Below are positions 1 to 12,934 of a stretch of DNA of 64,000 nt, in pieces. The notes below the pieces were generated by a model that saw only the letters and a list, made by a program, of their open reading frames with translations, had not been told where the DNA came from and did not search any database. The translations under genes were made by a program, and so were the position numbers. Each line of letters starts with the position of its first letter. Position 1 is the stretch's first letter. Source of the DNA: Hyaloperonospora brassicae (Eukaryota > Oomycota > Peronosporomycetes > Peronosporales > Peronosporaceae); assembly GCA_947650285.1 (NCBI GenBank), contig CANTFL010001472.1:1-64000 (forward strand), in the 5' to 3' direction.

Positions 1-1859
1 GCCCATTTTAAGGAAGGATATAATTTGACCTTATGCTCAAGACAGTCGCAACGCAAGACCAAATGCAGACAGAAATCCAGCAAGTGTTGGTCCTGCGATT
101 TCGTCTTAAGTTACACCGCCTTAGAGATCCGGTATCAAATCCGGTCTCCTCGGCCCTGTAGTTAGGGACTTGAAATATCGTCCATGTAGTTATAAACCCT
201 TAATTAACGAGTGAAAAGTTCAGAAGCAAAATTTTCCCCAAATAATTTGCTTATAATTTCACTATCGACTAAATCGATCGATTGACCACCTATTAGCCCA
301 CGAAGTACAGCATATTTGCTCGACCACAGGTATTTTTCATTCGAAGTTGACATGTGTATCCCCACCTCAAGTCTCCCAAGAATTGCGACCCACTAGCCGA
401 CGGGTACAAAAAGTGAGTCAACGTCCATACGCGGCGTTAGCGCGCCTCCTCTGACAGTAGGCAGTCCATAACAGCGAGAGGTTTGGGGTCTCATCACACA
501 GTATGAAACTTCACTCTACAACAACGGTGATCGTACCCGGATCTTGAGCTAACGCGGAATAGCACCGCAAATCCTAGAAAGATGAAGAGGTTAAAATCAA
601 GCCAAGATTAAGCCAACGACCAAAGATGCACTGGAAGGCCAATCGCCAGTGGAAAAGCCACATGGAAAAGAGTCACAAACCGGAACTTAAGCGTAAACCG
701 GTCAACACAGTCAGGATGAAAACAATTGAAGAAAATTCTAAATATAATCCATTGCTTTCGTAGAGGATACCTTATGTAATTATATCGATCTTGCGTCAGG
801 CGACCATCAGCAAAATATGTAGCTGGAATGGCTAAGATCCCCGAATTAACATATAACATTTTTGCTCCACCTGCACCAAGACAACTAAGAATGAAAGCAC
901 AATTGTCACCCATGGGGTCGCCTTCAAAGCGTCAGAACAGCTTATCTGGCTAGACGCGGATACAACGATGATTTAACGTCGACACAAGCTTGGTATCTTT
1001 CCGGAGAGTGACCTTATTACGAAGACCCTCAAGATACGGTTGCTTTACCAACTCGGTGGACCGGAGTCATCACTGCTAAATCTTCGGACGACACGAGACG
1101 CAATCACCGCTGTCATTGACCTCTTTCGAGAAGCATACATAGTATTTGGCGGTTTCGAGCAGTAAAACTTATTTGCTTTGTTTTTTGACCCCATCTATAC
1201 AATGTTAGTAAAAATCACTAGTATATGGGCATATTCGTCGAAGCAAGCCTATATATTGCGACTTAAATTATACGTAGTATGTAAATAAATCTTGCAGACA
1301 TATGTTGACGCGGAGATGAAGAAATTCCTTTACGAACACTGTGTAGCACATACACTAAATAACCAGATAAAATTAGAGGGATATAGACTTCGCGAATGAC
1401 AAAGGCTCGAGACAGCCCTTTTTCAAGTGTCAATTGTTTAAGATTCCGTACAATGCTGAATGTAGAAATGGAATTGGTCAGCTCACTTGAGTATTTCCCA
1501 GATTACATGGACCTCGAAAAATTTCTGGATAGAATGTCAAATGCTACACTGGGAGGGAACTAATGTGACCCTTAGCATTAAACGCTCAGCGAACTAGGAT
1601 CTTACAAAGGATTACCCCGGAAAAAATAAGACGAGGACCGAGCACACAGCTCAATGACCACCTTTAAGAATACATTTAGTAATGAATAGGAGCCAGACGG
1701 CTAAAAATTGTCTCGTTGTCAAGTAATTGTTGACAAATTTGGCGAAGGAATAATACCGACAATTTGGTTCATTCATCTAAAGAAGCCGAATAATCTGTTG
1801 TAAGATTTCTAACTTTAATTCGATTGTTTATGGATATCAGTTGCTCTCCAGTACTAACA
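1..1859. other. AT-rich stretch without recognisable gene
   Basis: No open reading frame with a recognisable family is visible. A minus-strand frame of about 100 codons at 608-913 has no family motif. This may be the decayed 5' part of the gypsy relic that becomes readable from about 1,860, but I cannot align any of it. Confidence 0.5.
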
Positions 1860-1879
1860 TTCGAAGAAGAAACCAGATA

Positions 1880-2110
1880 AATTTATGCAAGCCAACCTAT
1901 ACCGCCTGAATGTGATCAGACCAAGGGCAAAGTTGTAGATCGAAGACGGATCGCGTAAGATAAAAATAATTACATGTCGAGCACTACATTAAATTTTACA
2001 AACCAATGCTAGCAAAGCAGTTGACTGTGCTACGTCTGTTGGATGTGAAATGGTTGGAAATGGTTCCGAAGTCGCGTCAGCAAACGAACGCACGACAAGG
2101 TATTATACTG
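1880..2110 (+). pseudogene. gag relic of gypsy relic A
   Basis: Reading across frames gives YRLNV, then RAKL, IEDGS, HVEHYI, and finally LAKQLTVLRLLDV followed by a basic stretch. This is the C-terminal half of the gag domain of oomycete Ty3/gypsy elements, where gag is the capsid-like structural protein. The same segment is found on the opposite strand in relic B (12,935-13,135). Only the last part is open (2,006-2,215). Frameshifts separate the rest. Confidence 0.7.
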
Positions 2111-3378
2111 TTAGGATCGATCAGGTTATTTTTTAAAAGTCACCTACCCTCCCTTTTACCGACCAAAATACATGATACGCCGACTGGTTCATGTAGTTTG
2201 GATGGCCCCGGATGAATCGAGTTGTATAAACTCAGACTAGGACAACTCGGACAACGAAGAAAGTTTACGTCGATTGCACCTACTGAAAACATTGTACAAA
2301 AGTACCAGATAATAGAAGTTCGATAGACCGATCCTGCTAACATCAACACCAGGCAGGGTACTCGAGACCTCGCACATCTTCGGCCACTTCATATACGGTT
2401 TTTTCTCGCAGCTTGTCTATAAAGCATGGTGATTTGAGATGCTCATAGTGGATGACTGTGGTCACTGTGCAAAGAAAGTCCACCCATAGAATTTTTGTAT
2501 GTAAGTTTGACAAGGGTGTGGAAAGCCTCATGAAGTTGAGAGGTGCCAGATGAAATTAATGGACTATATGAATTGTCGGTGGTTAGAACCAACTAAGAAC
2601 GCCTAAGTGTTGCCGATAAAGCCGGAACAAAACACTTTAGGACGCTCGCCCGGTTTAAATCTCGTATGAGTCGATTGTTTTATAATTTGTATCTTTGCGT
2701 ATGTGAAAAGACAGTCATGAAAGAGAGGGGATCTCCTACAAAGAATATTCAACCTATTAATCAAATATGGATAAAAAACGACGGTCGATAATGTGTATAT
2801 AGATGATCCTAACGATTTTGCTCAAGAAATTATATTGATTGAGTTAAACCTGTTGCCGGGAGAATTAAGAGGGTATAAAAAATACCATGCATCCAATAAA
2901 AGTTTCGACAATCAAAAGCCCCTTGAGAGATCAACAATGATCGCGTTTATTTTTAGTCAATAGGGATGCTGAAATATAAATCCTACATTTAACTTTCTCC
3001 TTAAACAGGCTCTCGAATTGACGAAATAAAATGACAAGATTGCGTTGGCATTGATATACCCTTGTATACTACGGCAAGGTGTGCTCGTATCAAGATTACT
3101 CAACAGTAGACTGCAGTGGACATCGTTAATGTATTTTGTAAGATAAATGGTGTGCTAAGACGTGATCTCGGGCATTAATTTCATTTTATCTGCTGAAATT
3201 CGGCAAGACATGGTGAAACGAACGCTTTGTTTTCCTTATGAAGTTTACGTGCAACCATCCGGAAGAAGAAATGTTGATGATAACTGAGCACCAGACGGAA
3301 GTTAGTTTAGCAAGCACGTATTCGTGCTAGAGGGTATGTAGATATATTCCGGGGAAGTCGATCTTTAATATATAAACC

Positions 3379-3545
3379 GTGGGCGACACGAGAAGAACGG
3401 TAGGTCATGATTATGACGCGGGGGTGGGACGTCGACAATTGTTGAAGGTAAAAAACGTAAGCGCCATTCCAATAATATTGCACGATGATGCGAGTTTAAG
3501 TTGTTGGACCACATACAAAATTCAAAGAGCGCAAGGTTTTCTTTA
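3379..3545 (+). pseudogene. Protease-RT linker relic of gypsy relic A
   Basis: The frame beginning GDTRRTVGHDYDAGVG and continuing LKVKNVSAIPIILHDDASL matches the conserved segment between aspartic protease and reverse transcriptase of oomycete gypsy polyproteins. The equivalent in relic B is at 11,357-11,584 and reads LQLTNIVDHELNLR. No catalytic residues lie here. It is useful mainly because it shows the order gag - linker - RT along the + strand. Confidence 0.55.
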
Positions 3546-4259
3546 GGAGGAATCTTGAACATGCGCTGAATGGATAAATGAATTTATTAAGCCACCACTG
3601 ATCCGGTCGACCCTTAGGTGGACCTAATGAAAGAGTACGAGAGGCCTGAAAGAAAAAAATCACCGTATAAGACCCGTCGTGCAGGTTGGAGGGTCCAATG
3701 GCACCGATCCCGAATAATATGCATGTCAAACCAACAGATGCCCGAAAAATACAGCGATCGTGTAAAGAAGAGATGCATCTGCGGATAACGGCCGCTTAAG
3801 AACAAATCAAACTTGAAGACAAACCACCTGTTGAAGCCACAGACATTGAGGAGGGACTCAAGATGGGTGAATCAGCACATACAGATGGTCAAGTCTGCTT
3901 TTTTGAGAGCGGAAACCTTTAAACCACAAAAAAACTTACGACAAGATACCATACCGAAGGTAAACACCTCACTTAAAGATATTCGGTCGTAATTCTGATA
4001 GATTACTGAACCAGATCGTGACATTTTCGAATGGAGGTACGACTACGACAGATTTATGGAAAAAAACGATATCTATCGATAGGAAAATGTGAGCCTTACC
4101 GCCCGCCACCCGAGAAGTATATGCAATATGAATTTTGTAAATGAAAAGCTTATTACGCAACGCATACGAAAGGGGACTTATCAAATAATAGAGTAGATGG
4201 ACGACTTATTTGAAAGGGCCGCTATATGCAAGATGTATTCATGCTCTCAAAATCCTTGC

Positions 4260-5000
4260 AGGCCAGTACAATTGTAATTATTGTGGAGAAGAATGGCGTG
4301 TAAATCATACTGTGTGTCGACTACCGATTGGTAAATGTCTTGACCCAACTCACGATCTACTCTATGACTCTGATCAATGAGTAATCAAAGGATCCGTACG
4401 GTTCATTGGGATACGTTTATTTTGACATGGCGAGCGGTTTTTTAGTCGTCAGTATGGCCGAGAGGGTAAGACTGATCTCTGCTTTCGCCAATCCTTTAAG
4501 ATGTATAAATGGCTCCGGATGCCACACAGGCTTAATTATGCGTCTCATACATACCAGCGACGATTGAAAAACGCTTTATATATGTTTTTTAAATTTATTG
4601 AGTGCTGACCAGAACATACACAAGATCTTTTCGCGACGGGAAACAAGATGTACAGTTGGGTCACTCGATATTGGACCGACGGTCATATATATATATCGAT
4701 GATATGTTCATTCCAACCAAAGTATGGGATATGTTGTATAAGAAGGTAGCTGTTAGATGTGTGCGACGAATGGAATTTGCTACTCAGCGTAGCCAAGGGC
4801 TCGTGAGCGTGTTGGTACGTCAACTTCCTCGGAAGTCGGTCATCTTAAAGGGGGCTAACGGCCCCTCTGAAGGAACTTTTATAGTTGACTAATCTACCCT
4901 TGATGAAAATAATTATTACTATGCAATTGGTTCTTGAAATTGATTATAGATTTAATAGATTTATAAAGGACTGTGCTCAATGCGCGTCAATTTTAACTAA
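4260..5000 (+). pseudogene. Reverse transcriptase relic of gypsy relic A
   Basis: In successive frames the sequence shows IVIIVEKNGV, then DMASGF (normally LDMASGFW), then LRMPHRLNYASHTYQRRLKN (a degraded LRMPFGLKNAPQ block), then YIDDMFIPTKVWDMLYKKV. The last block is the active-site YIDD motif of Ty3/gypsy RT, still intact in a 96-codon frame at 4,602-4,892. The RT thumb (RFI.DCAQCASIL) follows near 4,950. Several frameshifts and stops make it non-functional. Confidence 0.8.
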
Positions 5001-5039
5001 TTAGGAGAGGTGGACCTTTTGCAGGGCGGTGTAAGATTA

Positions 5040-5460
5040 AGAAAAGCGATGGTGCAACTACCAGGCGGATAGGACAGAAAACACAGTCTTAATTGCAGGG
5101 AGATTTCGCCATGCCCAAAATGAAATTGATACAAAACCATTTCAACTTGGCCAAAGTAGCCGTGATCATCGTCTTTGCGAGTGATTGTACTATCTAGGCG
5201 TCCATATTATAGGATCGTTAAGGCTCAATTATTACGATGTCTTTACGAGCCAGACCGTTACGGAGAACAAACAAAAATGCATTCCTGGGAAAAAGAAGTG
5301 TTGGCCTAACTGCGAATACTAGTAAATACGATATACCAGGCTGGTTTCCGTCCCCTCATAGTCCTGACGAGGAATTCAAAGTGGAAAAATTTAAGGAAGC
5401 AGGGGCACCTGGGAAACTGGGACGCCTTGTTGAGCCTGTGGATCGTTGATATCGTGAAGT
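5040..5460 (+). pseudogene. RNase H relic of gypsy relic A
   Basis: Interleaved frames read KEVLA, then LRIL, then VLTRNSK and GHLGNWDALLSLWIVDIV. This is the order seen in the RNase H domain that follows RT in oomycete gypsy elements. The domain is split between at least two frames. A 70-codon open frame at 5,237-5,449 is mostly the wrong frame and should not be taken as a gene. Confidence 0.6.
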
Positions 5461-8400
5461 GTAAGTCAATCAACAAAAATGATGGTGTATCTATACGATT
5501 TATCGGCGAAATGCCTAGACACATCGACTAAGAAATGCGGAGCTCTCAGTTTGATATGACGAGAAGGCCTTCAGTGAAATATTTCACATAGAGATGATAA
5601 TTATACACGCGGTATCTCGACGTCGCACTTGTTCTAATATTCAGAAATATCTCTGAGATAGAATAATGCCACACAGATATATTATCGTTTCATATATACT
5701 GATTTGTATAATTAGATATAGATAGATGACAAATCTGATATGAGCGCTACTGATTTGAAATTGCTGATCGATGTATTTCCGAGAGCTAAAACACATTATA
5801 ACCAGCAATTATCGGTGTAGAGTGGAAGGTACAATGTCGATGGTAGCTTGAAATTTCGCTCATCAAAGACCTCTATCTAACATTAAAAACCAGTTGTTGG
5901 ACGCGTGTGATCTGAATATGTTGTCAATAATTCGGTATCCAATTATTTTTGGAAGCCTATAGGTATATTATATGGTTCGTTAAGTGTCTTTGGCCGAATC
6001 GGAAGCTCACCCGCTGGGATTGGAATTGAAAAATGATATTTCGTCCTAGCCGACATTTTTGCGACGCATTATATTCCGTAGCCTAATTTATTCCAGCTTA
6101 TTATTAAATACTTCGCATTCTACAACCGTTCAATTCGAGTTGCAGGGTTCTTGGTTCCATAAGATGAGTTTTGCTGTTGTAGAAAGCTAGTTTTTATACA
6201 ATACGTCTTTTTAGCGATGCACAGATATCTTATTTTATCGTCAGAAGTGACTGAGACCGCCTTGATTGATAATAGGGTGATTAGCGTCTAGCTCTTAAGG
6301 AAATAGGCGATTGCGATATGTCATCATATCTGGGGATGGCAAAGAAGTTTGGTTATATAACCGTGATTGCATTTACCTTGTTAAATTCCTAGGTATCTGA
6401 ATGCTCGTGTTAGTAAATTCGTCTTTGGCTAGACACACGTGGTTGTAGTCTGAGACATTCCATGCGCTATACCGGAAGCTCTACTAAAAGATAATGGTGG
6501 TATTTATCGTCCACTTTTACATTTAGTCACACGTTGGGGTCGGACGAAAAGTTATTAATGGTGGTTTGATATTTAAGAAAGACAAGCTCTTCTTTACATC
6601 TTTCATAATTTAAATACCTAGTTTTCTTTCAGAAAGTAAAAATATTTACAACAATAACACATGCACGGCTGATACAATCATCTAGTATTATCGGAAGATT
6701 AGTGATTGGGGTGCTACTGCTTTCCTTTAAACGATAAAGATCAGCAAATGCGAACAGAAAAGATAGACTACATAATTTGTCCATTAGCCGCGCCATTTAC
6801 CCCTTTGATAGAAGTGGAAGAATTTCTAACTGCAATTGATCTGCGGTAACAACTACGACAGACCCCAATTACGTCACAACCTACGGAAAAGTGTATAAAT
6901 ACTTCAGGCAGCCAGCTTATTAAAATTATCAACTGTATAAATAGGGAATAGAATAAATCGTGCGAATACATGAATTTTTTAGGATTATACGGCCAAATCA
7001 GGTGCAGCCAAATACGCGGCAGTTTGAACAGTGCACAAAGCATATCGTCTAGTGGTGTCACACATCCCTATATTGTGGTCGATCAGAATTAAGAGTGGAT
7101 CAATTTTGTCGGCTTCAAAATTATTTGATCCGGCAGAAGCGTCGGAGATTATGAATGCTGCACATCGACTACTTGCTATTTCTCGCAAGGCGCTCGTTCT
7201 AAATTTATTATAGATGCAGGATCAGAAAAGCTTTGATCAAAGCTGACTCATGTGTTTCTACATATGAGGCGAATATGGGTGTCGACACTTTTGTTTAGCG
7301 GTTAATTTTTTTTAAATTTGATCCAGTAATTGGGTCATACCCTACAAAATCGCATAAAAAGATATACGAATAATCGGCCCCGTAGATTCCTTGCAACATT
7401 GCATATTTGATATTGTGGTGAAGATGAACAAATCGCTCGGTCGGTCGTACTACCACGTCGTCGGAGTGAGGTCTTACAAATAAAGAACGTAAACAAATAA
7501 GGATATAGCGCATAACATAATCGGAGAAATAAGATAAATTGCAGGCTTTGACGCGTATCTCATCTTGAATGTAGCCAAACGAAGTAAAAAAACGCTAAAC
7601 TATGTTCTCTCGACGCGTCTGACTACGAAGTAGACCAGGATGAAGGTTTTATGTTTGTCTATAATCAGCTGTGGAAATTAAGAATTTTGTATAACCCGTT
7701 TGATTGCAAGTAGTGGAGTTGTTGTAACAAGATATTACGCATCATCACTCTACCATATAAAAGGATGTAACCAAAGTATTGGTAAAATATGATTCAAAGC
7801 GATGTTTATTGGTATGGTTCTTACCTCTGTGTGAGTTGTCTCTGTAGTCGAGAAATTTGTTGACTGTAAAGAGGGCAGTGTTAGCCGCAATACATGCTTT
7901 ATCTCCCTGAAATTCGTAGGCAACATATATCTGGAGGCTTTGCTGCTATAAATCAAATAAGTTCTTTAAGATTATCGGAGAAAGAGTATTACTCATGTTG
8001 TGGATAGAATTAATATTAAATGTGTGATCAGTAATACAAGATCGCCTGAAAAACACAGAAGCTCATAAATATTACAAAGAACGTTTCCCGACAATTTGTG
8101 CGCTAGGAGGGTGAGCCAAAAGAAAGCGATTGTCGAAATTTACGTCCGACTTTCGACCCTTTATTAGGATTGCAGGACAAAGAGGCGTGTTCAGTAAGTA
8201 TATAAAGTTAGGCTAATTTAAATGGCAGATCATTAAATGTAAACTATAATCTAAGCGCTCATGATAAATTTTACAGACGTAATTGAAACTAAGATAAATT
8301 TAAAGACGAATGAAAGAACCGATCAAAACTGTGCGTTTTGTATTAATTTTTTCCACCTAACTTATGGTTTAAGATTGTCATTTAGGTTATATTTTATGCT

Positions 8401-9060
8401 AGACCCCTAAAGATCACACTTTTAAGCAAACAAATTCTACGACCTCATCCAGCCTGCTTAATAAAATATTGACCTAAGGCTATTAATCGATACAGGATGT
8501 GATAAAGATCGATCCGAACAAATTCATATTAATCCAACGCCGCATGAAATAAAGCGTAAATTGCAACTTTGGTCATATTAGATCGTCATTAAAGATGGAT
8601 ACGCGTTTAACTTAGTTCATATGCGCCAATATGTATTTAGATTAGCATCAATATGGGGAAATCACTCAGAATTTAAAGTTACTTGTACACGTTACCACTA
8701 TCTACCGATTTCTTTGTCTTTATTCTAAACGGATCAAGCAATCTCCGGATCGCCTTGAATAAGTGTAAACTTTAATTAAGCATTTCAGACGGACAACATG
8801 AGCGAAGACGATGTTGATAGTAATTAGCTAAAGTTGAAAGGATATTAAGCGTATTCTGATAAATTAAACACGTTTTAGTCTTGTACATAAAAACAAACTC
8901 ACATTGATATTACATAGACACTTTATAGTCATGGACACAATAATTTACTAAAACTTAAGGGACATATTAACCCGACGTAGGTCAACGAGGAAGTTTTAGA
9001 CTGAGCTGCTTTGTTACAAGGGTTTAAACGAAATCAGGCAGAACGAATTCGCTTCGGAGC
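5461..9060. other. AT-rich stretch without recognisable gene
   Basis: About 3.6 kb of low-GC sequence with only short chance frames. The integrase part of gypsy relic A would be expected here, but I could not recognise an HHCC or DDE block. No tRNA, long tandem repeat or LTR-like boundary was seen. Confidence 0.5.
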
Positions 9061-9192
9061 GATGATATAGCACGAATCAAAAACAAGTTTATAACGGTGA
9101 TAATTTGTTTTTGTAAAATGATTAAAAACGATGATATAGCACGAATCACGAACAAGTTTATAACGGTGATCATCTGTTTTTGTAAAATGATT
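9061..9192. repeat. 69-bp tandem duplication (2 copies)
   Basis: Two adjacent copies of a 69-bp unit, beginning GATGATATAGCACGAATCA at 9,061 and again at 9,130, differ at only a few positions. Because 69 is a multiple of three, both strands keep an open frame across it, which creates an artificial repeated peptide in the minus-strand frame 9,024-9,638. Confidence 0.9.
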
Positions 9193-9779
9193 GACCTTTC
9201 CTCACCTTGTGTACCCGCAGGCTGGCGGGTTGCACTCTTCGGTAAACTTGGACGGAGACAGCGATGTGTTGCCTTGATAGAGGTAGACCTTGGTCCCCGA
9301 GTGGATATAATGTACTCAGCGGGCCGGTAGCTGACCACTCGATAGATTTGGCCGAGGGCGGGCTTACAATCATATTCCTTAGGTATCTTTTCACTTCTTC
9401 TCCTACGTGTGATCACAGGGATGTTAATCATCTGGCCTTTTTCTCTTCCTAATCGGGAGGCTATTAGGCCGATTATGATAGCAAAGAATGAGGGAAAAGG
9501 TTTGCTACTTGACGAACCCGCATTCCAAATACTTCTTGGGGTCCAACGTGCACTTATCTCACCACGCAACTGTCTTAAGCGGAAGAGACTAAAGTTTGAT
9601 CCCTTCCTCGGAACAGGCGTGCAGACTATACAAGTCATCTCTTAAGGCACGACGACGGGCCACGTATATCACAAATTGAGCAGTATGCAATATAAAATTA
9701 TATCCTTAAAGTTTTCTACTCTATCTTTGCCCGTTTCAATAACTCTATATAAGCCTCGTTAGGAGTAGCCGGGCGATGA

Positions 9780-10010
9780 GGGACCATGTCTACCAATTAT
9801 AGACCCAGGTCTATCAAGGAGGGACAGGTTCTACCAATGACGGACCCAGGTCTATCGATGAAGGACCAGGTCGACCAGCGAGGGCCAGGGTATACCGAGG
9901 AGGGACCAGGTCTACCGCTGAGAGACATAGATCTAACGATGATTGACCGGGTCTATCGATGAGGGCCCCAAGTCTACAGGTGATAGACCGGTTCTACCAA
10001 TGAGATACCG
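9780..10010. repeat. Minisatellite, about 20-bp unit, about 11 copies
   Basis: A diverged tandem array with consensus close to GGTCTACCGATGAGGGACCA. Unit length varies from 20 to 23 bp and copies differ at several positions, so it is not recently amplified. It lies directly next to the point where gypsy relic B stops being readable on the minus strand (about 10,206). Confidence 0.85.
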
Positions 10011-10205
10011 TGGTCGGCTTCTGTCAGTACCACTTTACCGAAACTTTGGCAACGGTCTTCGCCCTGAATGGTTCTGCGGGCCCCTCTACCATGAAGACTC
10101 GACCTCTTCCGAGGCCCTTTTTCCATCGGACACCCACCTTCCTGAATGTGACTACTTGTCCCTTGACCGGGCCGACCTCGAGGTTTATTGTTCTTGGAAC
10201 ACATT

Positions 10206-10406
10206 TTACCACAGGTACATCATCAATTTCGTAAGCTGATATCCGTAGGTAGTACGTACATTATCGAATTTATATAATACCCTTCTTAAAAATATCACTA
10301 TTGGCGGATCTAATGGTGACGCCGACAACGAAATGATATTTGCTGACAACAACCCTGAGATCAAATCTGCTAATTTCTCACGAAATATAGGTTCGACTGG
10401 TCCCAA
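10206..10406 (-). pseudogene. Start of the reverse transcriptase domain of gypsy relic B
   Basis: The frame gives FREKLADLISGLLSA, then PPIVIFLRR, then QLTKLM. These are the first blocks of gypsy RT, ahead of the catalytic motif. No catalytic YxDD follows: the next 200 bp (10,010-10,205) are noticeably GC-richer and not recognisable as RT, and the minisatellite comes next. Confidence 0.65.
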
Positions 10407-11356
10407 TCGTTTTGCGATCGGGTTTGCTCCTTTTAAATCAATATTACATACAACTCCACGTGCTGCGGGCGGTAATGCATCCCCTATACAAATTTTAAAT
10501 CAACTATTCTTTCAAATCAGTTGTCGTAAGTTTTTCTATGGTCCGAAAAGATACTTCTGGATCGCCAACTTGAATATCATCTATGGTGACTTCGGCCGTA
10601 AACGTAGTCACTAAGAGCAGCACATCCATGTGTCAATTTACGTCTTGTAAGTACGATTCTCCGCTTTCGTGATAATGCACGGAAACCTTGTCTGTTATTC
10701 CTAATACACTTCGTTGTTAGTTACCGCCAAACCAGTCTCTTCGGTCATTACATTAGACTTTTTATGATCTTTAATACCTCACGTCTTGCTATCGTATTCA
10801 TATTGGTGGCTAATAAAATCTCGGTTGAATTTGCTTTCATTAAATTTACCACAATCGATCACTGTTTGATTCACCTCGATCGTCGAGCTAGCCGCTTATT
10901 TGTGCAGCCGGTCGTAAATGTTCGTTATATCAATAGCGCTGAACGTAGTCGGTAACGCCACGTCGCAACCCCCTATCGGGCCGGATCCGGGTGAGTCGTC
11001 GGCTTTGCAGGATCTTCCTCTTGGCGATTAAACGTCCCATCTAGAGTCCGCATCACGTCATACTGATGGCTGTTAGTTATATTCCAAGAAAAGCTTTCTT
11101 TTTGACCGCTTCACCAGCATTGATCGTCTAGTGATCCTGATTAAACAGCATATCTGGTCGATCTCGCACAAATGTCGTTGTCTTCAATCATTTGAATCTG
11201 TTATTTCTTTAGCTCGGCCGGTGACGATGACCGTAACCGTTCTCGATATTCATCAATTTCCTTAATTTTCCATCGATCGCTTGGTCTAGTCATTGTCTTT
11301 ATGTGAATATTGTAGATCAAATAATCCACTCAAGGTCCTGCGCATCCTAAAATTTA

Positions 11357-11584
11357 TCATCTGTTCGACCAATATTCGTTTTGAAAATCAAAAATTGCCA
11401 CTGATGGTATCGACGTGAACCCACCGAAACATAACCGGTAGATCGCATTACTATGTACTTTAACAATATTAAGCCCAGTGGTGAAAAACCTTAGATTTAA
11501 CTCGTGATCGACGATATTGGTGAGCTGTAAATACTTCGATATAATGGGCCCGTTTGTTAGCGTTGGCACCCAAGTATTGTCCAT
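11357..11584 (-). pseudogene. Protease-RT linker relic of gypsy relic B
   Basis: The frame reads WVPTLTNGP, then YLQLTNIVDHELNLR. It is the counterpart of 3,379-3,545 in relic A. It has no enzymatic role and mainly confirms domain order. Confidence 0.6.
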
Positions 11585-11948
11585 TTGTAGCCAGAGTTGT
11601 CTTTTGGAGAATTAACACCTATCCTCACCTCCGTTTCTCCTCCAGCAGATATGAAATCAAGCTGATACTTTATATTGATTGCTTGAAGATGGATCTGTAC
11701 GGCAAGTATCGCCGCACCAAGCTTATTTTAACTTAATTTGGCAGACATAGAGTTTCGCCTGCGGGTTTCAAATGAATCTCTGCCGGTACCATGAAATCAA
11801 ATTGCCTCTTGACCGACTTGATCTCCGACTCATACTTCGAATTCATACACCTTCGGATCCGTTCAATGTGATCTTGATCTGAATCCGACATCTATTCATA
11901 CACGTGCTCACACCAACCCCATACATATTTGAGTATGACTTTTGTTGA

Positions 11949-12170
11949 TTAATAAAAAATATTACGAGCAAAAGTTGTGTCGATGGCCAAAAGTTTAGCG
12001 CTCGAGTTTAGCAGCATAAATACATTCCCCTTGATGATATTGCCAATTGCTTTTGGCTTCTTCAACCACTTTCCTGCTGTGTAGTACTTACAGTACTCTC
12101 GAAATTGGTCCGGCGCAAGATCGTAGTCCATCCTTTTGGACAATCTGGCGTACTCATCAGCTCGTTCCAT
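11949..12170 (-). pseudogene. Aspartic protease relic of gypsy relic B
   Basis: The frame begins ERADEYARLSKRMDYDLAP, then GKWLKKPKAIG, and then FMLLNSSAKLLAIDTTFAR. In the family, the catalytic triad D-T/S-G sits where NSS is found here, so the catalytic aspartate has been lost. IDTTFAR after it is the usual following block. Downstream fragments (FDFMVPAEI, GETLCLPN) near 11,760-11,860 continue the same domain. Confidence 0.7.
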
Positions 12171-12324
12171 GCTATAAATCGAAAAAAATGAGGGAATTCT
12201 GCAAGTTTTGACAATCGGTTTAAAAAATCGTTAACGTTATAAGATTTCTTTTTCTGTTCCACGAATGCAAAAATTCAAAGGATACAATGCTCAGATTGTT
12301 CCAGATTCCATCCCGGCCAGCGTT

Positions 12325-12522
12325 CTAGTTTATTGTCTGCTTGAACATGGGCGTAAATTTTCCAGCATGCTTGATAGGTACATAACACTTGCGGATCAAA
12401 TTGATAACGTTATCCATGAGGCATTTGCCATTCTCATGCATCTCCTCGCATTCGGCGCACCCAAATACTTTTCCAATGGATTTTCCTTTTAATTGCACTA
12501 ATGACATGTCAGTCTCTTTCAA
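12325..12522 (-). pseudogene. Zinc-knuckle relic of gypsy relic B
   Basis: The frame contains CAECEEMHENGKC, a CX2CX3HX4C zinc knuckle (C, C, H, C all present), followed by YVPIKHAGKF. This arrangement is typical of the nucleocapsid end of oomycete gypsy gag. The knuckle would bind nucleic acid during packaging. It is isolated from both gag and protease by frameshifts. Confidence 0.7.
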
Positions 12523-12934
12523 AAGCCACGATCGTCATACTTCGTCGTCCGAAGCGGGGGTACGACTTCAAAAGTTCACCACGAGTTCGATCTTTATGAT
12601 CTGATCTTGTGTTTGATTGACGTAATTTTACTCTCATTGGTGACCATATCGATAACGTCCAAGAGGTCAGTCTCCACAACCTTGTTCGTTTTCAGGATCT
12701 TTATTATCGTGTCGAACTTATTAGGCGTACGCAAACTTTGCCCGATCTTGGTTTACGGCCGCACAAACTCGGCGTCGATATACACCCAAATTTAATCCAC
12801 TGCACTCTGAACCCGATTCGCTTCTTATATTTTGTTCCCCTCATATCACTCTCACAGCTCAGGTAGGTTTCGACAATTTTGGGTTCGAACTCAAGCCCGA
12901 TGGTGGTCAAAACTATTTTGATCTCACCAGCGCC

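Larger units (their letters stand above)
1860..5460 (+). mobile_element. Gypsy relic A: decayed Ty3/gypsy polyprotein
   Basis: Fragments of an oomycete-type Ty3/gypsy polyprotein occur in the right order and spacing on the + strand, in shifting frames: gag (about 1,880-2,110), the segment between protease and RT (about 3,379-3,545), RT (about 4,260-5,000) and RNase H (about 5,040-5,460). Stops and frameshifts break every domain, so it cannot make protein. No LTRs could be found. The AT-rich decay suggests a very old insertion. A possible continuation near 5,825-5,960 is too weak to call. Confidence 0.75.

Noticed and set aside
9024..9638. 204-codon minus-strand frame
   Set aside because: Its repeated peptide is only the translation of the 69-bp tandem duplication. 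The rest is Arg/Ser-rich with no family motif, and overlapping frames of similar length exist on the + strand.
9780..10010. CRISPR-like array
   Set aside because: Units are contiguous and diverged with no spacers, and the context is eukaryotic. It is a minisatellite.
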